Below are positions 11,691 through 25,439 of a stretch of DNA of 64,000 nucleotides, piece by piece. The stretch is from NCBI GenBank assembly GCA_036244855.1, contig BQKZ01000094.1, forward strand, positions 125,958 through 189,957, in the 5' to 3' direction. The notes below the pieces were generated by a model that did not search any database, was not told where the DNA came from, and saw nothing but the letters and a program-made list of their open reading frames with translations. This DNA comes from Temnopleurus reevesii (lineage: Eukaryota; Echinodermata; Echinoidea; Temnopleuroida; Temnopleuridae). Each line of letters opens with the position of its first letter. The first letter of the stretch is position 1. The position numbers and the translations under genes were made by a program.

Positions 11691-14542
11691 CTGCGTATCT
11701 TCTAATCATGATACGTTTTATGTTGCAATGAGTTGCTTAAATTTTGTTCGCATAAATATTATGAGCCATGATTTCCCATATGCAAACGTGACTAACAAAG
11801 TCATTATTAAAACTCATTTTATACAAAGTTATGAAGATATCTTACTGTATTGAACAGCACATGAGTCTACACTCCTAAAGATATTTACCCAATATGTCTA
11901 CAAGCAGGCAAGGGGAACGTCCGTTTTTGGTGGGTAACAATGTTCTCAAACTTGTGTAAGAATTAAGATATTTCAGCAAATGATGTTCACAGTTCTACCC
12001 AATAAGCATACATGTTCCTATTTCTTCCATTATTGGGTTAATTTTACTCATCCTTTTTAGAGTGTACGTCCGTACCCATGCTATCTCCGGTAGATAGCAA
12101 TGCACATCGAACAATTTAGACCTCATGGTAACCATCCTGAGATCAGAATATTGTGTTTAGATTTGTCATTTCGCTGTTCTACGAGCAAGTTTAAGTTCGT
12201 TAGGCTTTCTTAACTAGACACCGCTGCTAGTTAGCAGACTGTCGTGTATGTGCATGGGTCACGGTGCCTCTGACTACCACGAATCGAGCCCTTGAAATGT
12301 GGCGCACATGTGGCGTCCTATGTGTCGGCTCCACGTCAATTCGGCATACCTCCATTCATGGTTTCCATTCTAGTGCATATGTGTGAACTTCTTTGGTGTT
12401 GCGATTTGTTAACACGGTGTTAGGGTGGAGTGATACCAATGTTGATATACTTGTGACATTTGGGAGTGGAATAGAGGGGTTATTCTGGGTTCGGGGTTTT
12501 TGAGGAAAGGTGTTAAGGGGGTGTGGATCTTTTCGCCCTTGTAGGGTGGCATTGCGGGGTATGTAGCGCCATAGTTATGGTCGGTGTTTAACATGTAAAG
12601 GATTTAGTAAATATAGAATTTGTGTACAAATGGATTGTTGTGAAGTTCTGTAGAATGGGGATAGAAAGAGAGAATATGAAATATGAGAATATGATATTAG
12701 AATTGTAGAATTTAGAAGGGCGAATTATTTGTGGGAGATCTAACTTTTTTAATGCTATTGTGGGATTACATGTTCGTCCAATGAAAAAAGTTAGAACTTG
12801 CATAAAAAGACATGTCCGTACAATTTTCAAGTGTACCTCTTTTCTAACATTTTTCAGGTCTTAGCTTTTCCAAAGTACACAGAAGCTAAAATATGAACTC
12901 TTCCAATTCTTCACAGATTAGATTATGAAAACACACATGGAAAATTATCCAGCATTTAAACCGAAGATGTATGAATTAATTTCGTCATCATGGTCATTTA
13001 TGCTTTCAAACAATTCTGATTTCTGATTTTCCTCCATCTTTGCCTTTTCCATATTGGCCATTTTTCTATCGATGAAACCATTTGTCGTTCATTTGTTATA
13101 ACAGTTTAAATCCAATATCGTTGTTCTTCAGATTGGTTCAATACACTTCTTATGACTGTAAACATCAACAAACGTAAGAACATCGGTGCACCTTTCCGAC
13201 CCTGACTCCGTTCTAAGTAAACCATGAATTGAGCAGTATGAGAGGATAAATGATGACCAAATCCCCCTTAAATCTGCAGGGATTTAGAGTTAAAGTAATG
13301 GTCTCATGACATGTGTATCACTCTATTTTCGGCTCTGCTTTGGTGTAGGACGTTTTTCCGAATCTCTGTGACTTTTGAATCGGGCAGTAAAACAGAGAAA
13401 AGTGCACAGCAATTCCTTTCACTTTATCGGTGACATACCTTGGTATTTTCTGATCGAAAAGTGATCAAAAGAGTGGATAAATACATGTCTACATCATTCA
13501 GCTGCCGTTGGCAAGCTCTTTGATACCGTTGATTTTATACTTTTTAAACCGACATGATTGAATAAAGTACTAGGCCAAGTTGCTTTGCGGTTTGATAAGC
13601 ATTATGGTCGTTCTAATTATGAAATATACATAAATGTGTCTAGAAAATTTACTCTAGCACAGTAAATGTGATATTTGAATATATACAAATTGATAAAAAT
13701 CGACAATTAAATCTTTGTTTCATTCGATATAATTGTATTATCATTCCTGATAAATATATATTTCTAGGCGATGCACGTTTGTATTGGCGGATAAAATAAA
13801 ATAGATGTATAAAGTATTTGCATTGAAAATAATGTTCGTGAATGCATGTGGAGATACACAAATATTACAGATGGTCCCCTAAGCTGTGGGAATGTCTGTA
13901 TCTTATCAATGAACATCTTCATGAGATTAAACCCTCTGCTAACCATGACAAAACGCAGCCTTGCGTGAGGTTGAACACGTATTACGAGTCAGCGCCTTCC
14001 GATCATCATGATCATTGCAATTTTCATCACCGACCAAGGCTCAAAGTCAGTTGCCATGGAAACAGTTTGGCCCTCCGCTGAGATTCTAGGTTTGCAAAAA
14101 TTATAGGCGGGGAAACTTAATGGGGCTGAAAACAATCGCCGACTGAATGAGGATTCAATATCAATTGTGAATTAAAATTTATTTCATCAGATAAAGGATT
14201 TCTTATTATTTATCATTATCATTATATACTACATGTATTGCTGTGATATGTGACGTTGAAAGGCTAATCAGGAGGTGTAAATCCATAAATTCGGGGGGGG
14301 GGGGTTGTCAATGAAATTTAATTCTACCATAAAAATGATTGAATAAGAGTGAATATAATTAAGTCCTCTCAGACATCATGATATTTAAAGGATATCATTT
14401 CAACCTATCTTACACAACTGATAGCCATTCGTAATCTGGTTACCATGTTATATACGCATACATTTCAACCAAGTTCGTTTCGTGTTTGTTGTGCCACAAG
14501 ACTTAACATACGTTATTTGGTACTTTACTTTTCTTTTTGCAG
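11691..14542. other. Flank or intron upstream of the LIM2 exon, no gene recognised
   Basis: Mostly unique-looking AT-rich sequence with a G run at 14293-14304. The last 20 bases form the pyrimidine-rich acceptor of the LIM2 exon. A LIM domain 1 exon was looked for (a CAGC motif followed by a His/Cys cluster) and was not found here. Confidence 0.5.
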
Positions 14543-14742
14543 ACGGTACGGAACAAAGTGCGCGGGCTGTCTTCAAGGAATCCTACCAAGCGACCTAGTT
14601 AGGAGAGCACGAAGCAAAGTATTTCATCTCAACTGCTTCACGTGTATGGTGTGTCGTAAGCAACTCTCAACGGGCGAAGAACTCTACGTAGTCGACGAAA
14701 ACCAGTTCATCTGTAAAGAAGATTACCTCACTAAGTGCCAAC
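14543..14742 (+). CDS. lhx1/5 (lim1): Lhx1/Lhx5 (Lim1) internal exon, LIM domain 2
   Basis: This exon encodes the second LIM zinc-binding domain of a LIM-homeodomain transcription factor. The translation begins RYGTKCAGC and runs to KEDYLTKCQ. All eight expected zinc ligands are visible: CxxC, then H-x2-C, then CxxC, then C-x2-D (the Asp of KED). The stretches [20 protein letters not shown] and [10 protein letters not shown] are those of Lhx1/Lhx5 rather than of Lhx3/4, Isl or Lmx. It is bounded by a pyrimidine-rich acceptor ending in ag at 14541-14542 and by a gtaagt donor at 14743. It enters in phase 2 (first base completes an Arg codon) and leaves in phase 1, and it joins in frame to the exon at 43287. 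In this family LIM domains bind the cofactor Ldb/CLIM in the nucleus. The exon with LIM domain 1 and the start codon was not found upstream in the window. Identity is very sure; Lhx1 and Lhx5 cannot be separated, and invertebrates usually have one ancestral gene. Confidence 0.95.
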
Positions 14743-15795
14743 GTAAGTCTTTCAAACTCACCCTTCCTATGGTATATATCAATAACGTGTTTTGAAATGG
14801 TAAAGAAATCAATTGAATTTGTACATTCATGTAACGCAATAGTTGGATCCATTTTAGGAGAGGGCGCTCTCGCGATTGGGATAAACACACCGGCCCCTTA
14901 AATCTAAAATTTCACTATTTAGGATGAAAAAATGATTCGCTGATCATGCAAACGTTTTACGATTTCTTCTTACTCACGATGGTCTTGAGTATTACTACTT
15001 TCTGGTCTGACTTTTTAGTCAATAACCAACCCCTGGATTTGTCGAGATGGGGGCAAATTTCTTTGAAATGACGATGAATAGAAGAGCCGGTCTGTTTCAT
15101 GCGCCCAACGAAATACGCGGCTTTGAATTCCAGCGACGCTCCACAAACGGCTACAATCCACAAACAAATTGTTGTTTACCATCCAACCGTGTGTACACGA
15201 GGGAAACAAATAGAAAAGAAATCAAGACATGAACCGGCAAAGGTGTTGCTTTTATTCGTAGCCATCGATCGCTATCAATGCCGCTATTAAAAGCGAAACA
15301 GTCGAAATACTTTTCTTTCTCCCCCTCTCAACCCACCTTAGCAATCGGAAACAAACAAACGCGCAGGTTCAAGGGCGGTCGTGCACGGGCTGTACTTTGG
15401 AAGGCTGGAGAATAAAGGGGGATGGGGCTGTTGAAAGAGAAGAAAGAGGGGGCGGACTGATACAAAAGTCGAGACGTGCTGCACTCGTCCAATATGTATT
15501 TGCATTTTCTGACTTCATAGCAGAATATACCGTGCGAGAGGAAGCGAAAGGGAGAGATAGAGAAGGGAGACAAAAGTTAGAATACAGAACAAGAACACAT
15601 AACAGGTGGGCCCTGGTCAAACATGGGTCGATGCATTCGCATAGAAAAACAAGGCCATTTTCCTCTCGGTCCCGAACGTTGATAAATAAGTTGGCAGTCG
15701 TAGCAGCACAACAAATTAAATATAAATTTTCCAACAAAACACCAATAGAAATGGATAATTTTATGCATGCAGCAGAGCAAAAGCATTAGTTATCT

Positions 15796-16112
15796 TGACC
15801 TTGATTTCCTTGACTTTGGGTGATTGGTTTTTAAATATGAAGTCTTGAAAATGGCATAATGTGCCGGAACATATCTGTTTACGTTACTAAAGAATGGAAT
15901 ATAATAATGGAAAACCTCGCCAAGGTCGGTACGGGACATTAAAATTAACCAGGAATAAACCACCTCATTAATTTTTCAACCAAGCTTGAAATGGGACGGG
16001 AATTTATTTAAATTTAATTCTTGTTTGTCAGAGTCAAGGTGACTTATAATCTCATTGTCGTAAAAGTGTCTGCCGCCCCTCCCTTCGTATTTTATTTCTT
16101 TTTAATTTGCAT
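15796..16112. promoter_or_regulatory. Candidate intronic regulatory segment
   Basis: A non-repetitive stretch about 1 kb downstream of the LIM2 exon. It contains tgaccttga at 15796-15804 (reverse complement of the ERR/SF1-type extended half-site), caaggtc at 15921-15927, tcaaggtga at about 16034-16042 (one mismatch) and an octamer atttgcat at 16105-16112. The clustering suggests nuclear-receptor and POU input, but no computation of significance was possible. Confidence 0.2.
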
Positions 16113-18354
16113 GAAAAGCATCTCATGCATATTCGTTGTGTGTTTCAAGGTTATAGGTGATAGGTACTGGCATCTATAAACATAACAAAAGGCAACGAAA
16201 GCGGCCATATTGCAGTGGCCTCTCCGAAAAGCGATTTTCATGGCGGGATTTAATCTGGTTTTATTCTATAACAAAACGTTTACATAACCACGCATCTCCA
16301 AATAGGAAGGCATAAGATTACCATTGCATTTAGATTGTCCCTAGACAGACAAGGAAATACAAAAGAATTACGCGAAATTTCTACATCAACATGATCTAGG
16401 TTCAATATCGCTTCGGGTTGGCGGCTTTAAGAATTTGGCTAAATATAATATCGGAAATATTGAATTTCTATATCCCTGGAAAAGGGATTTGATTAGGTAT
16501 ATATATGCATCCAGTATGATTTTGAGTGACATGGTGAGAGATAGAAATAGGAAGAGTACTCTTATTATAGCCTCCCGCCCCTAGGCATATTGTGCAACTA
16601 TTATCATATTTTCCCCTCTTGTACGAATTCGGCAAAAGAAATTACGAGTGGAAAATTGGCGAGAAGTACAGTATGGTGTCGGCAAAAGCACGAACCAACG
16701 GCAGACAGAGTCACAATTTTAGTCAATGGAGCGCGTCAGTCCCTCTGAAAGAGATGATGAAGGGCTGAAATTTGTAACATTCATCAAAACAATGATGTCT
16801 GATCAAAAAGAGAGAAAATGACAGAGAGGGAAGCCGAATGGATTGTCGATTTAAAGCACAAGTGACTCTGAAACGCACCGGGTTATCTATCAACGATTTT
16901 AACGCTATGATTGTCTCTCGTTTCGAGCGCGAAAGGTCTAGCTTACCGAAAATATGAATGTGTCGGCTAGTTTCATACTCGTCCGATACCGATTTGAATT
17001 CTTGTTCTCTCGGAGAGTTTGAATGGGGATAAAGCTGGATAGATTTATCATGATTTCTGAGTCTGTCTAACAAGTCATAGTTGGCTTGTCTGGAAAGTAC
17101 ACTCGCCACAGACCATGTTTACATGCATTCCAATCTTATTGCGTATACTAAAGTTTGTGAAAAGGGGATTTAGTTTTGTCAACTTTCCTGCTTTATGAGG
17201 AGGGGGAGGAGGGGGTTCAGGGGTATTAAAGTTTTTGGCCCAGTCTACTCCATTTACTAGTAATTATTATTATAGTTGATATCTATAGGAAGAATTATGA
17301 GTTGAAAAGTCCTGACATCCATTGCTCTGTCACCCCGTTATGATACAATAATAATTATTAACACCTAAAATGCACAGACAAACAAAAAATGAATATTGAA
17401 TGAAAGCAAACAAAAACTTCAAACAATAGTCTGATATTCCAACAATTTGCCAATCATGCATCCTCAAAATCATGAACCAATAGATTCATGCTTGCTATAT
17501 TCTTTATTTATTTGTCTAACACATTTTCATTCAGCCAATTATTTACCCGGGTACATTATATCATGGTTTTCTCTTTTTCTTCTATTCGGGACTCTCCCCA
17601 ACAGGCCCTCTCAGTCACCGCGTAGTTTCCGAGGTTGGTGTGTACTTTTGATCCGTTTGTCCTTTGCCCCTAAGTCAATAGTAACATACACGATTAGTCA
17701 ACATTCTGTTCTTTTACCACACAAGATATTCACAAAAATAATCTAGAAAACGAGGTTTTATATTATGCAGTGATCGAGAATATTTTTTTAAAAAAAAACC
17801 AATTTTTATAGCCTTAGCCGTGACACGGCGCGCTGGTGGTATTTGTTTAGTTTCACTATTTAAACTCGGCCGTAACTAAACTCGGGTAGTATCACACGAC
17901 AGAGTCGCCCCTCCTGACAAACATCGAGTGTGTAAAATACCAGTGGGAGCTATTGTGTTTTCTTGAGGGTTTTCTCCTCAATATTTAGGGCACATGAGCT
18001 TCTACTCTGAGCATCATTCTATTGTCATTGTCAGGTTTTACATATTTAAACGTTTATGATACTTTGAAGAGCTTTGAGCTACTTACATTTCGTAAAATAA
18101 AAAAAAAAGAGAGAGATAATTTTTGGCGTGGTCATTTTTAATCGCTGACGCATTAATGGTGTAAAGGTGCAACAGTTTTGGAGCTTGGTTAACTCGGTCT
18201 CTACCACTTCGTTGTTTCATAATTCTACAAGAATTGTCAACAGACTACTCTTTCCACTGCCTTATCTTATAAACAATTCAATATTTTGAGATATATTTGA
18301 ACAAAATGAACAAAAAAAATATAATTTTAGAAAAAAACTGTTGGAACCAGAAGG
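16113..18354. other. Intronic, nothing recognised
   Basis: Unique-looking intronic DNA. A 128-codon minus-strand open frame at 16723-17109 has only a GTG start and no family features. A patch with several C/G-rich motifs lies near 17815-17900. Confidence 0.45.
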
Positions 18355-18470
18355 GTATTGACAACAGTGGGATGCATGAAAGAGGAAGAGGGAGGGCAGG
18401 GAGAGATGGAAGATGAAAGAGGGGATAGGGGAAAAAAAAGGAAGGAAAGAAGGAGGAGTTCGGATTGTAG
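18355..18470. repeat. Purine-rich low-complexity tract
   Basis: The plus strand is nearly all A/G (gagg, ggga, gaaa units). The 147-codon plus frame from 18358 and the minus frames opposite it begin or end in this tract and have no recognisable domain. Confidence 0.7.
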
Positions 18471-20900
18471 ATGGGGGCATGGGTTCACGGCTATTGATGT
18501 CCCGTTGGTAGTGTGTAGGAGTGTTTGGCAGAGCACGTTGTCCAAACATCGGAACACGACATCAAACGACCGCCGAAACTCCTCCTGCGACGTTCGGCGT
18601 GTCTCCGCTTTGCGATACGCAGGGCTATCGCTGGAGTGGGGTCGTCCGCAAACATGCACCCCAATAAATAGGGGAAAATGGGAAGAAAGGGGTAGCCTGT
18701 ACTATTTAGGTATTCACATCATAACCATGTCCGATAACTTTTTACGTAGGATGAAGTGGCGTTTTCCTTCTTTTACCGAACATGATCACAGTTATTTCTA
18801 GCCACAGGCATACGTGATCATTATCAAAATATGATTATTTGCTACATTATTTATCCTACAGCTTCTTTTTATCATGTTTATGACCAGTATTACTTTCATT
18901 GGATGCAATTTTCTAGAACTTTGTTTTTTTTTCTTTTTCTCTATAAATTATAATCATAAGTAAAGTTAAAGAACGAGCTTCGTGTATAATTAAAATAAAA
19001 TAATGAAGAACTGAAATTATGATTAAGGTTTCAACACTATTATTGTCTTGGATAAAATGAATCTAATAACAGAGGTTTGTCATTACATTATCTGGGCCCA
19101 TTATTTACACCATTGTCCAGCTATATTACGTAAAATGCTTTACTCGATTTTTCATGCGCTTAAAATATTCTTTATGTCCATATAGAGTTCATATTTCAGC
19201 GATCAATATTTGTTTGTATTGATCACCATTTGTAAAAAGTCAGTTATTTAGTCTAACATCTGCCTTTATGAAGCACGAAGCTCTTGTTTAAATAGAATTA
19301 TCTGCCATATTATTTACTTGCACCCGTTAAAATCCATAGAAGTCATGTTTTTCTTCGACTTACCCACTATTTTCGATCGTACAATTTTTGTTCACATGTG
19401 CTCATTGGTCTATAAGGAAAATAAATTATAATGGACATATGCTCAAATAATAGATTTTACCACAAATTCGTATTTCTGAATACAACAGAAGAGCTTAACA
19501 TTCTAATCAAAATAATCTTATTATTCTTTACACATATGATAGAGAAAATGTAGTGAGGGCAAATATTTTTAAACTTCTAATTTGTTTTTCGAAAGATTAT
19601 TGTAACTACTGTATACGGGATATGAATATGTAACGAATAGCATGGATATATATCCATGCGAATAGTGAGTTTACGATGTTCGTTTTTAGTTATCAATTCA
19701 CAATGATTCATACATTCGGGGATGCATTTACATGATAATGACAATAACGTTAGTCCTAGGTAATAAATAACTAAATAAAGTAACAATTGGAACTGAAAAA
19801 AAATATAGACAGGTTATCAATATTTAAAAAAAATTATTGCGAGTTTTTTCTTATTAAAATGATGACGGAAAAAGCGAGCATGACCAAATTTGCATCATCT
19901 GGAAAACAAAACCTCTTCAAGAAGTATTACGATCCCCCTTAACCCCATCCCTCACCCCTCATTACACTCGTTTACATCTAACTACACCCCACCACCACCA
20001 TCATCATCTTCCGAAGAAAGCACATACATACCCCCGACACGCCATAGTCATCAAACAACGCCGTGTGAATTGATATGGACAGCTTAGCCGCTGAGCGGTG
20101 ACGCGAGGGTTGTCGCGAGCCAGCATCTCGGCGGGGCGCTGTCGTGGATGAAGCCTGGAGAATGGGAGTACGAGTTTAGGCCGAGTTTTTATATGCACTT
20201 GTTGTGGGTCTCAATCGCCTGCGAAAGTTCGCATTGGAGCTTTACTTGTTGCTTGATAATGTGATTTTTTTTTATCAATGCTTTTGAGCTTAAAATCATA
20301 TAAATTTCGATATATTGCTCATATTATAGACAATGATATTATAAACAAAGCCTGTTGCATGGTAAAATATTCTCGTTTGCAATTTATAATTTTTGCATTA
20401 TTTCCCAATAGAAGAACAATATACTGAGTGAAAACTTCATGAAAATATTCACAAATTTATAAAAGTTATATTTCTAAATAAACAGTAGCATTCACATATC
20501 AAACATTAAAATTATATATGTAGAAAAATATTTTAATATCGTTAAAATGAAATAATTGAAATAAAATTATGAAAATTAAATGCTACAAATACAATAATCA
20601 AAACAAAAAGATTGAAATAAAAATTATTTGAAATTTGGCTTGGCGCTTGCTAGCGTCATTTGCAACTATTTTCTTTTCTTCTTAGATATTGAAGTGATTT
20701 TAGAATTGGAGGATGAGGAGGCAACGATGGAAGGGAGGAGGGCTTTCTGTTTATTTGTTTTATTTGTGTTTCGTATCAAACACCAGACTACTCGACCGGA
20801 GTCGATAAGTTGAGTGATTGGGGTCGATGAATCGAAGACTAATGATGGCGAGTTCCACTGCGTGTGGCGGCCGAGTTGACGAGTCTCAGGCCTCGCTAAC
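18471..20900. other. Intronic, nothing recognised apart from a GC-rich patch
   Basis: Mostly AT-rich with no supported gene. Around 20070-20170 there is a locally GC- and CpG-rich patch in otherwise AT-rich DNA. 18480-18660 is also of higher complexity than its surroundings. Confidence 0.45.
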
Positions 20901-21515
20901 TGAGCAGTCACACCAACAGACTGATCACACCCTGCTCTGAAACTGCGTCAACAAAATTGTAACTATCATTGTCGTATTCCGTATGAAATCTGATGTTTGA
21001 AGCTCAATTTTCTCAGTATAATATACAAATTCTTTAATTCATTAATTAATACATTAATTTATAGTTTATAATTCGAATTTAAGATAATTCAGTTTGGCAG
21101 TAGGGTGAGACCAGTCTGTATAGGCGTGACTGTTCCATAAGAAACTATCGCCGTGATAAGTATTTTTTTTTTTAAAGATGATGTTCGAAATTTATTTTTC
21201 TTTATCCCAATTGCAATCACATAAATTCATTGATTAAACAAAATATGAATTTATGGTTCATAGTTCGAATTCAAGATAATTCAGTTTGGCAGCAGGATGA
21301 GATCAATCTGTAAGGGTGACTGCTCCGTAAGAAACTGTCGACGTAATATTATAAGTAATATTTTCTGTTTAAAAGATAATAGTCGAAGGTTATTTTTCTC
21401 GATCTAAATCGTACACATTCATTGATTAAACTAAATATGAATTTATAGTTCATATTTCAAATTTGAGATAATCCAGTTTGTCAGCAGGGTGAGATCAGCC
21501 TGTAGGTGTGACAGC
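20901..21515. mobile_element. MITE-like element, TIR family 1, with multimerised right end
   Basis: The left end, gagcagtcacaccaacagac, matches the left end of the element at 9082. The right-end motif (agtttggcag...gggtga...tgact) occurs three times, with agtttg at 21091, 21283 and 21475, a spacing of exactly 192 bp each time. The units also share aattcattgattaaac-like filler and gaaact.tcg.cgt after each internal end. Only the third copy is a true terminus. There is no coding capacity. Confidence 0.75.
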
Positions 21516-24500
21516 AGCCCGCATAAAGATTGCAGGAATGGTAACACCATGTGATACGATCGTTGAATAAATACTGGGTCTTCATTGGCATTGGACATCA
21601 TTAATTGTACATGTATATTGGTTATCACACTAGGGTATATTTTTAAACAGTTTGTGCAAAAGTAAACCCAACACTGGCCAACATACTGTCCACATAAATA
21701 TTGGTCAAATCATGGAATTAATTATCTATCATGTCTATGGTCAAACTTCTGGTGGAAATGGAAAATTTAGATACATCGTTCAGACAACGTTTGCATAAAT
21801 ATACATTCATAAATATATAACTAAATTAATAATGTCCCATTCGGAAGTATCGTGCTTATTGAAATCATTGTGTATTTAGTTTTAATTCTCATTGGTTTTT
21901 AATTCTGATTGGTTTTGTAAAAGACTCCCTTGTTTCATTATGGGTAGTGTTCTATTTTGTCGATTTTTTCTTTTCATCAAAAGCAAATGCGTAAAATTAT
22001 TTCTGGATCAGAAATGTTTAGATCATCAATATGGATTCTGCACATATCTTGAAAATAAAAACGTTTTTGTGAGTACCGGTTGAATTTGAAGGACCAGTTA
22101 ATTTTTATGTTTACGTAACTCGCAATCTTTTTACTACCATGAATTTTTCAGCGTTCATTTTTATTTTCATGAGGCATCGTCGTTAATAATTTTGCGATAT
22201 AAAATATTAAAAAGGCTTGTCTGAAACCTTTCGAGCCCTGTTGCCACCATTTTGTAGGTCGTGTGCTCATACAGACAATTGGAGCACGTCGGCTAATGTA
22301 ATAACACACTCGTTAACGATCTACGAGACGCGCTCGATGATTTCTGCCTTCTTGCCAATTCTTCTTCGCTCCTTGGAACGCAAATAAAAAAGACCCAATA
22401 CTTGACGAAATTATCTCCAAAAATTAGTGCCAATCTATAGCGCGAATGTGGGGCCGGTGTCCCTGATTTTTCATTTAGTATTTCTATCTGTAAATGACAT
22501 TGATTCTCGACAAAGGAGGCGGGGAGAAAACGTGCGCCAGCGCTATCGTAATGTGATGAAATATGGTGGAGTCAAAGGGAAAAGCGAAAAATATAAATAC
22601 GGCAGATACGCGTGAAAAGTGGAATTATTTTCTGCCAATTTAATTCGGTGGTCCATCTTCCGTGGTGAATTCATTCTCTTTTTGTGATAAATGATCGCCA
22701 TTCGCACGCAACATGGTGATAATGAGCGAAATTCAGACAGTTTTTCGAGTAAATATCGACCTATATAGTTAATTGGAGCTTTGATAAGCGCATCGTTTGA
22801 TTATGTGATGTGTTGAATATTGCAATAGGCAAACAGGACATTTCAATATCAGATTCGTACATGGAATTAAAAAAAAAAATGAAATTGATTATGCGTCAGG
22901 TGGTATATTCTTCAGTCATACGTTTCATAATTTGAGGTAAGAATGATGATGTAAGAAAAGCTATATGATCTGCATTTTGCTCAAAGGCATGACCGTCGTG
23001 CTATACCGTGTTTTCAAGTTACTTTGGATGTTCAAATATAATTGTTTTATTATTTCTTATTTGGTTTACTTGGTTTATCTATGTTGTAGATAGGAAAGCC
23101 AATGGTTAGCTATGAACATAAAAATTACATTTTTACACTATTAATTGTCGGTACAATGCCAGGGTTTGAACTTTCACAGAGAGATTGTTATGTAATATTA
23201 TGTGATGGTATAGAAGTTAATATAAAATTCTTAGAAATGGGAGGGGAGTTTAATCATTTATATATGTTTTAACACAGAGCTTTATTCAGATTAAAAATGC
23301 TGCAATTCAGATTAAGAATGTTGTAATCCAGTATTATTGGCATCATGCAACCATGCGTAATAATCAACAAGTCACATTTTCCCACCCATAACCTTTTACC
23401 GATTTTCCATTTCTCAGATCTCGGATGAAAAAAAAATGGTGAAAAGAATAAGATGAATTGTTGACAGGTCGATTTCAGGTTTGATTCCAGATAAGATTGG
23501 AAATAAGAAAGAATTGAAAGAAAGTGCGAGGACAGACGGATAGGAAGTATCACTAAAATTCATCACGATTATCGGATATTGCCTTTTTTCATATCCAAAA
23601 AGTGGCGTGAAAATAAATCCTCCATACAATAGGTATTAAGAGGACGCTATGAATATTAAAAAGAAATCTAGGTCGTCTTGCAGATTTCTTCTTTGATTTG
23701 TTGTACAATTGATCAACCTTGCTGACAAGTTCGGAATTAAAATGCAAATGGTATCCTAGAATTTCCGCGATGAAGACTTTGCATGATTATGCTGGCATTT
23801 CTAACCCTTATTATCATGAGCGTTCAAGATGTCGAGAGATCGAGAGAGTTCCAGCTTCAAAATGAATTCAAGTTCACGAAGAAGACATCTTGAACCTTGA
23901 TTATAAAGATCCGTGTTTTTTGTTTCGTTTAGGAATCCTTTTGTTTTACAGCTGTAGAGCAATTTCTGAATGCGAAAACGTAAAACTCCCTTTATTTTAG
24001 TTTGGTATTTGTGTTCGTTTTCATCCAACTTGATATTTTCTATGCATTTTAAGAATCAAAATACATCCATGTTCTCCATGAATTAATTTATACATAGTCA
24101 TGTGCAGTGGGAGAGAATCATGAATGAGGCTATTTTGGAATCAATTTGAACCAACATTTCAAAACGAGGAATCTTTAGAAATTCGTACGTTTTTTCGGAT
24201 GCAATCTCTGTCATCACAGGAATATTGAGATTTTTCAGCAATTTCGCATAATCAATGGAAACGCATAAAAGATATCCAGAAAATGTATTTTGAGATTTTG
24301 ATGTTTTGTACCATTTGTTTGAAATATTGAATATCATTGATATCAAAGCCTGTAAATATAACTATTTTTTTAATAACTTTGGTTTTATTGAAAATTTATA
24401 AAGGAGAATCAGATTTTCTACAAATTAAGTAACACAACGTTATACTAACGAATCACAAAACAAAGAAGGGTAAAGAGGAAAAGGGGGCAGACGAAGACTA

Positions 24501-24819
24501 AAAATCACTTCAAATTTTAAGGCGAGACTCTAGCGTTGACGGATAAACGTTATTTTCATTTCTAATTACATTCATGTTCTTTTGTATTGATAAATATGAT
24601 GGAGGAAATACATAAATCCGAAAAAAAAATCAAGGAGGGGAGGGGGTGGTTATAGTCCGGAAGTATCGATGCATCAATTGTTTCCGGAGCTTGTCAGCAT
24701 ACCGCCCAAGGGGATAAAAATCGACAAACGTGCTGGGTAGACGATGGAAAGAAGGACATTTGAGACACCAGATTTTCTCAGTTTCTCCACGTACTTCAAT
24801 GTGCAAACGCTTCCTCCCT
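21516..24819. other. Intronic, nothing recognised
   Basis: AT-rich unique-looking DNA with no convincing frame, RNA gene or repeat. There are minor A runs at about 22870 and 23430. Unusually many stem-like and CpG-containing motifs occur at 22240-22340, without a recognisable identity. Confidence 0.45.
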
Positions 24820-24965
24820 CACCAATATCTTCTCTCTCTCTCCCTCCTCCCCCTCCCCCTCTCTCTCACTCTCACTCTCTTTCTCTTCCCCTTCCCCTTG
24901 CCCTCTTTATTTATTTCTTCCTTTCTCTTTCCCTCTCTCTTTCCCTCTTTTTCTACATTTCATTT
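24820..24965. repeat. Pyrimidine-rich (CT) tract
   Basis: (CT)n and CCCTCT-type low-complexity sequence. Plus-strand frames through it are compositional. Confidence 0.9.
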
Positions 24966-25439
24966 AGACACATTGCTTTTCTAGCGATTGAACAATGCGA
25001 TCATTCAATGTTGCCGAAATCACGTGCATTCTGTGCAAAATCAAATGTACGTTAATTTAATTTTTTTAATATTTAAAAAACACCTTGGAAAATCTATTTC
25101 TAATAGTATACCGTCCAACAATGTGTTTGTCTTTGTATTTTCAACATATTGACGTTATTACTTTATTTCATTCATCTCATTCTTGGTTTCTGTCTCTTAA
25201 CAAAACAACCATTGTCATGATTTTAGTCAATCGTACAGTATAGTCCCCGACGCAATGGTGAATTCGGTAATATGTTCTTGCATTTTCGGAAGCTTTTTAA
25301 AATTGAAGAAAAATGTTCTCTATCTTGTCACATCCCTATGTCTGTTGATCTCTTAGCCTTCTCATACATGTGTTGCCTTTTCAGAACTCTCACGTGTGAT
25401 ATTTCTCACACGAAAACATTTTCTTTGTAAACACCCAAT

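Noticed and set aside
16723..17109. 128-codon minus-strand frame
   Set aside because: It starts with GTG, has no family features and lies in intron.
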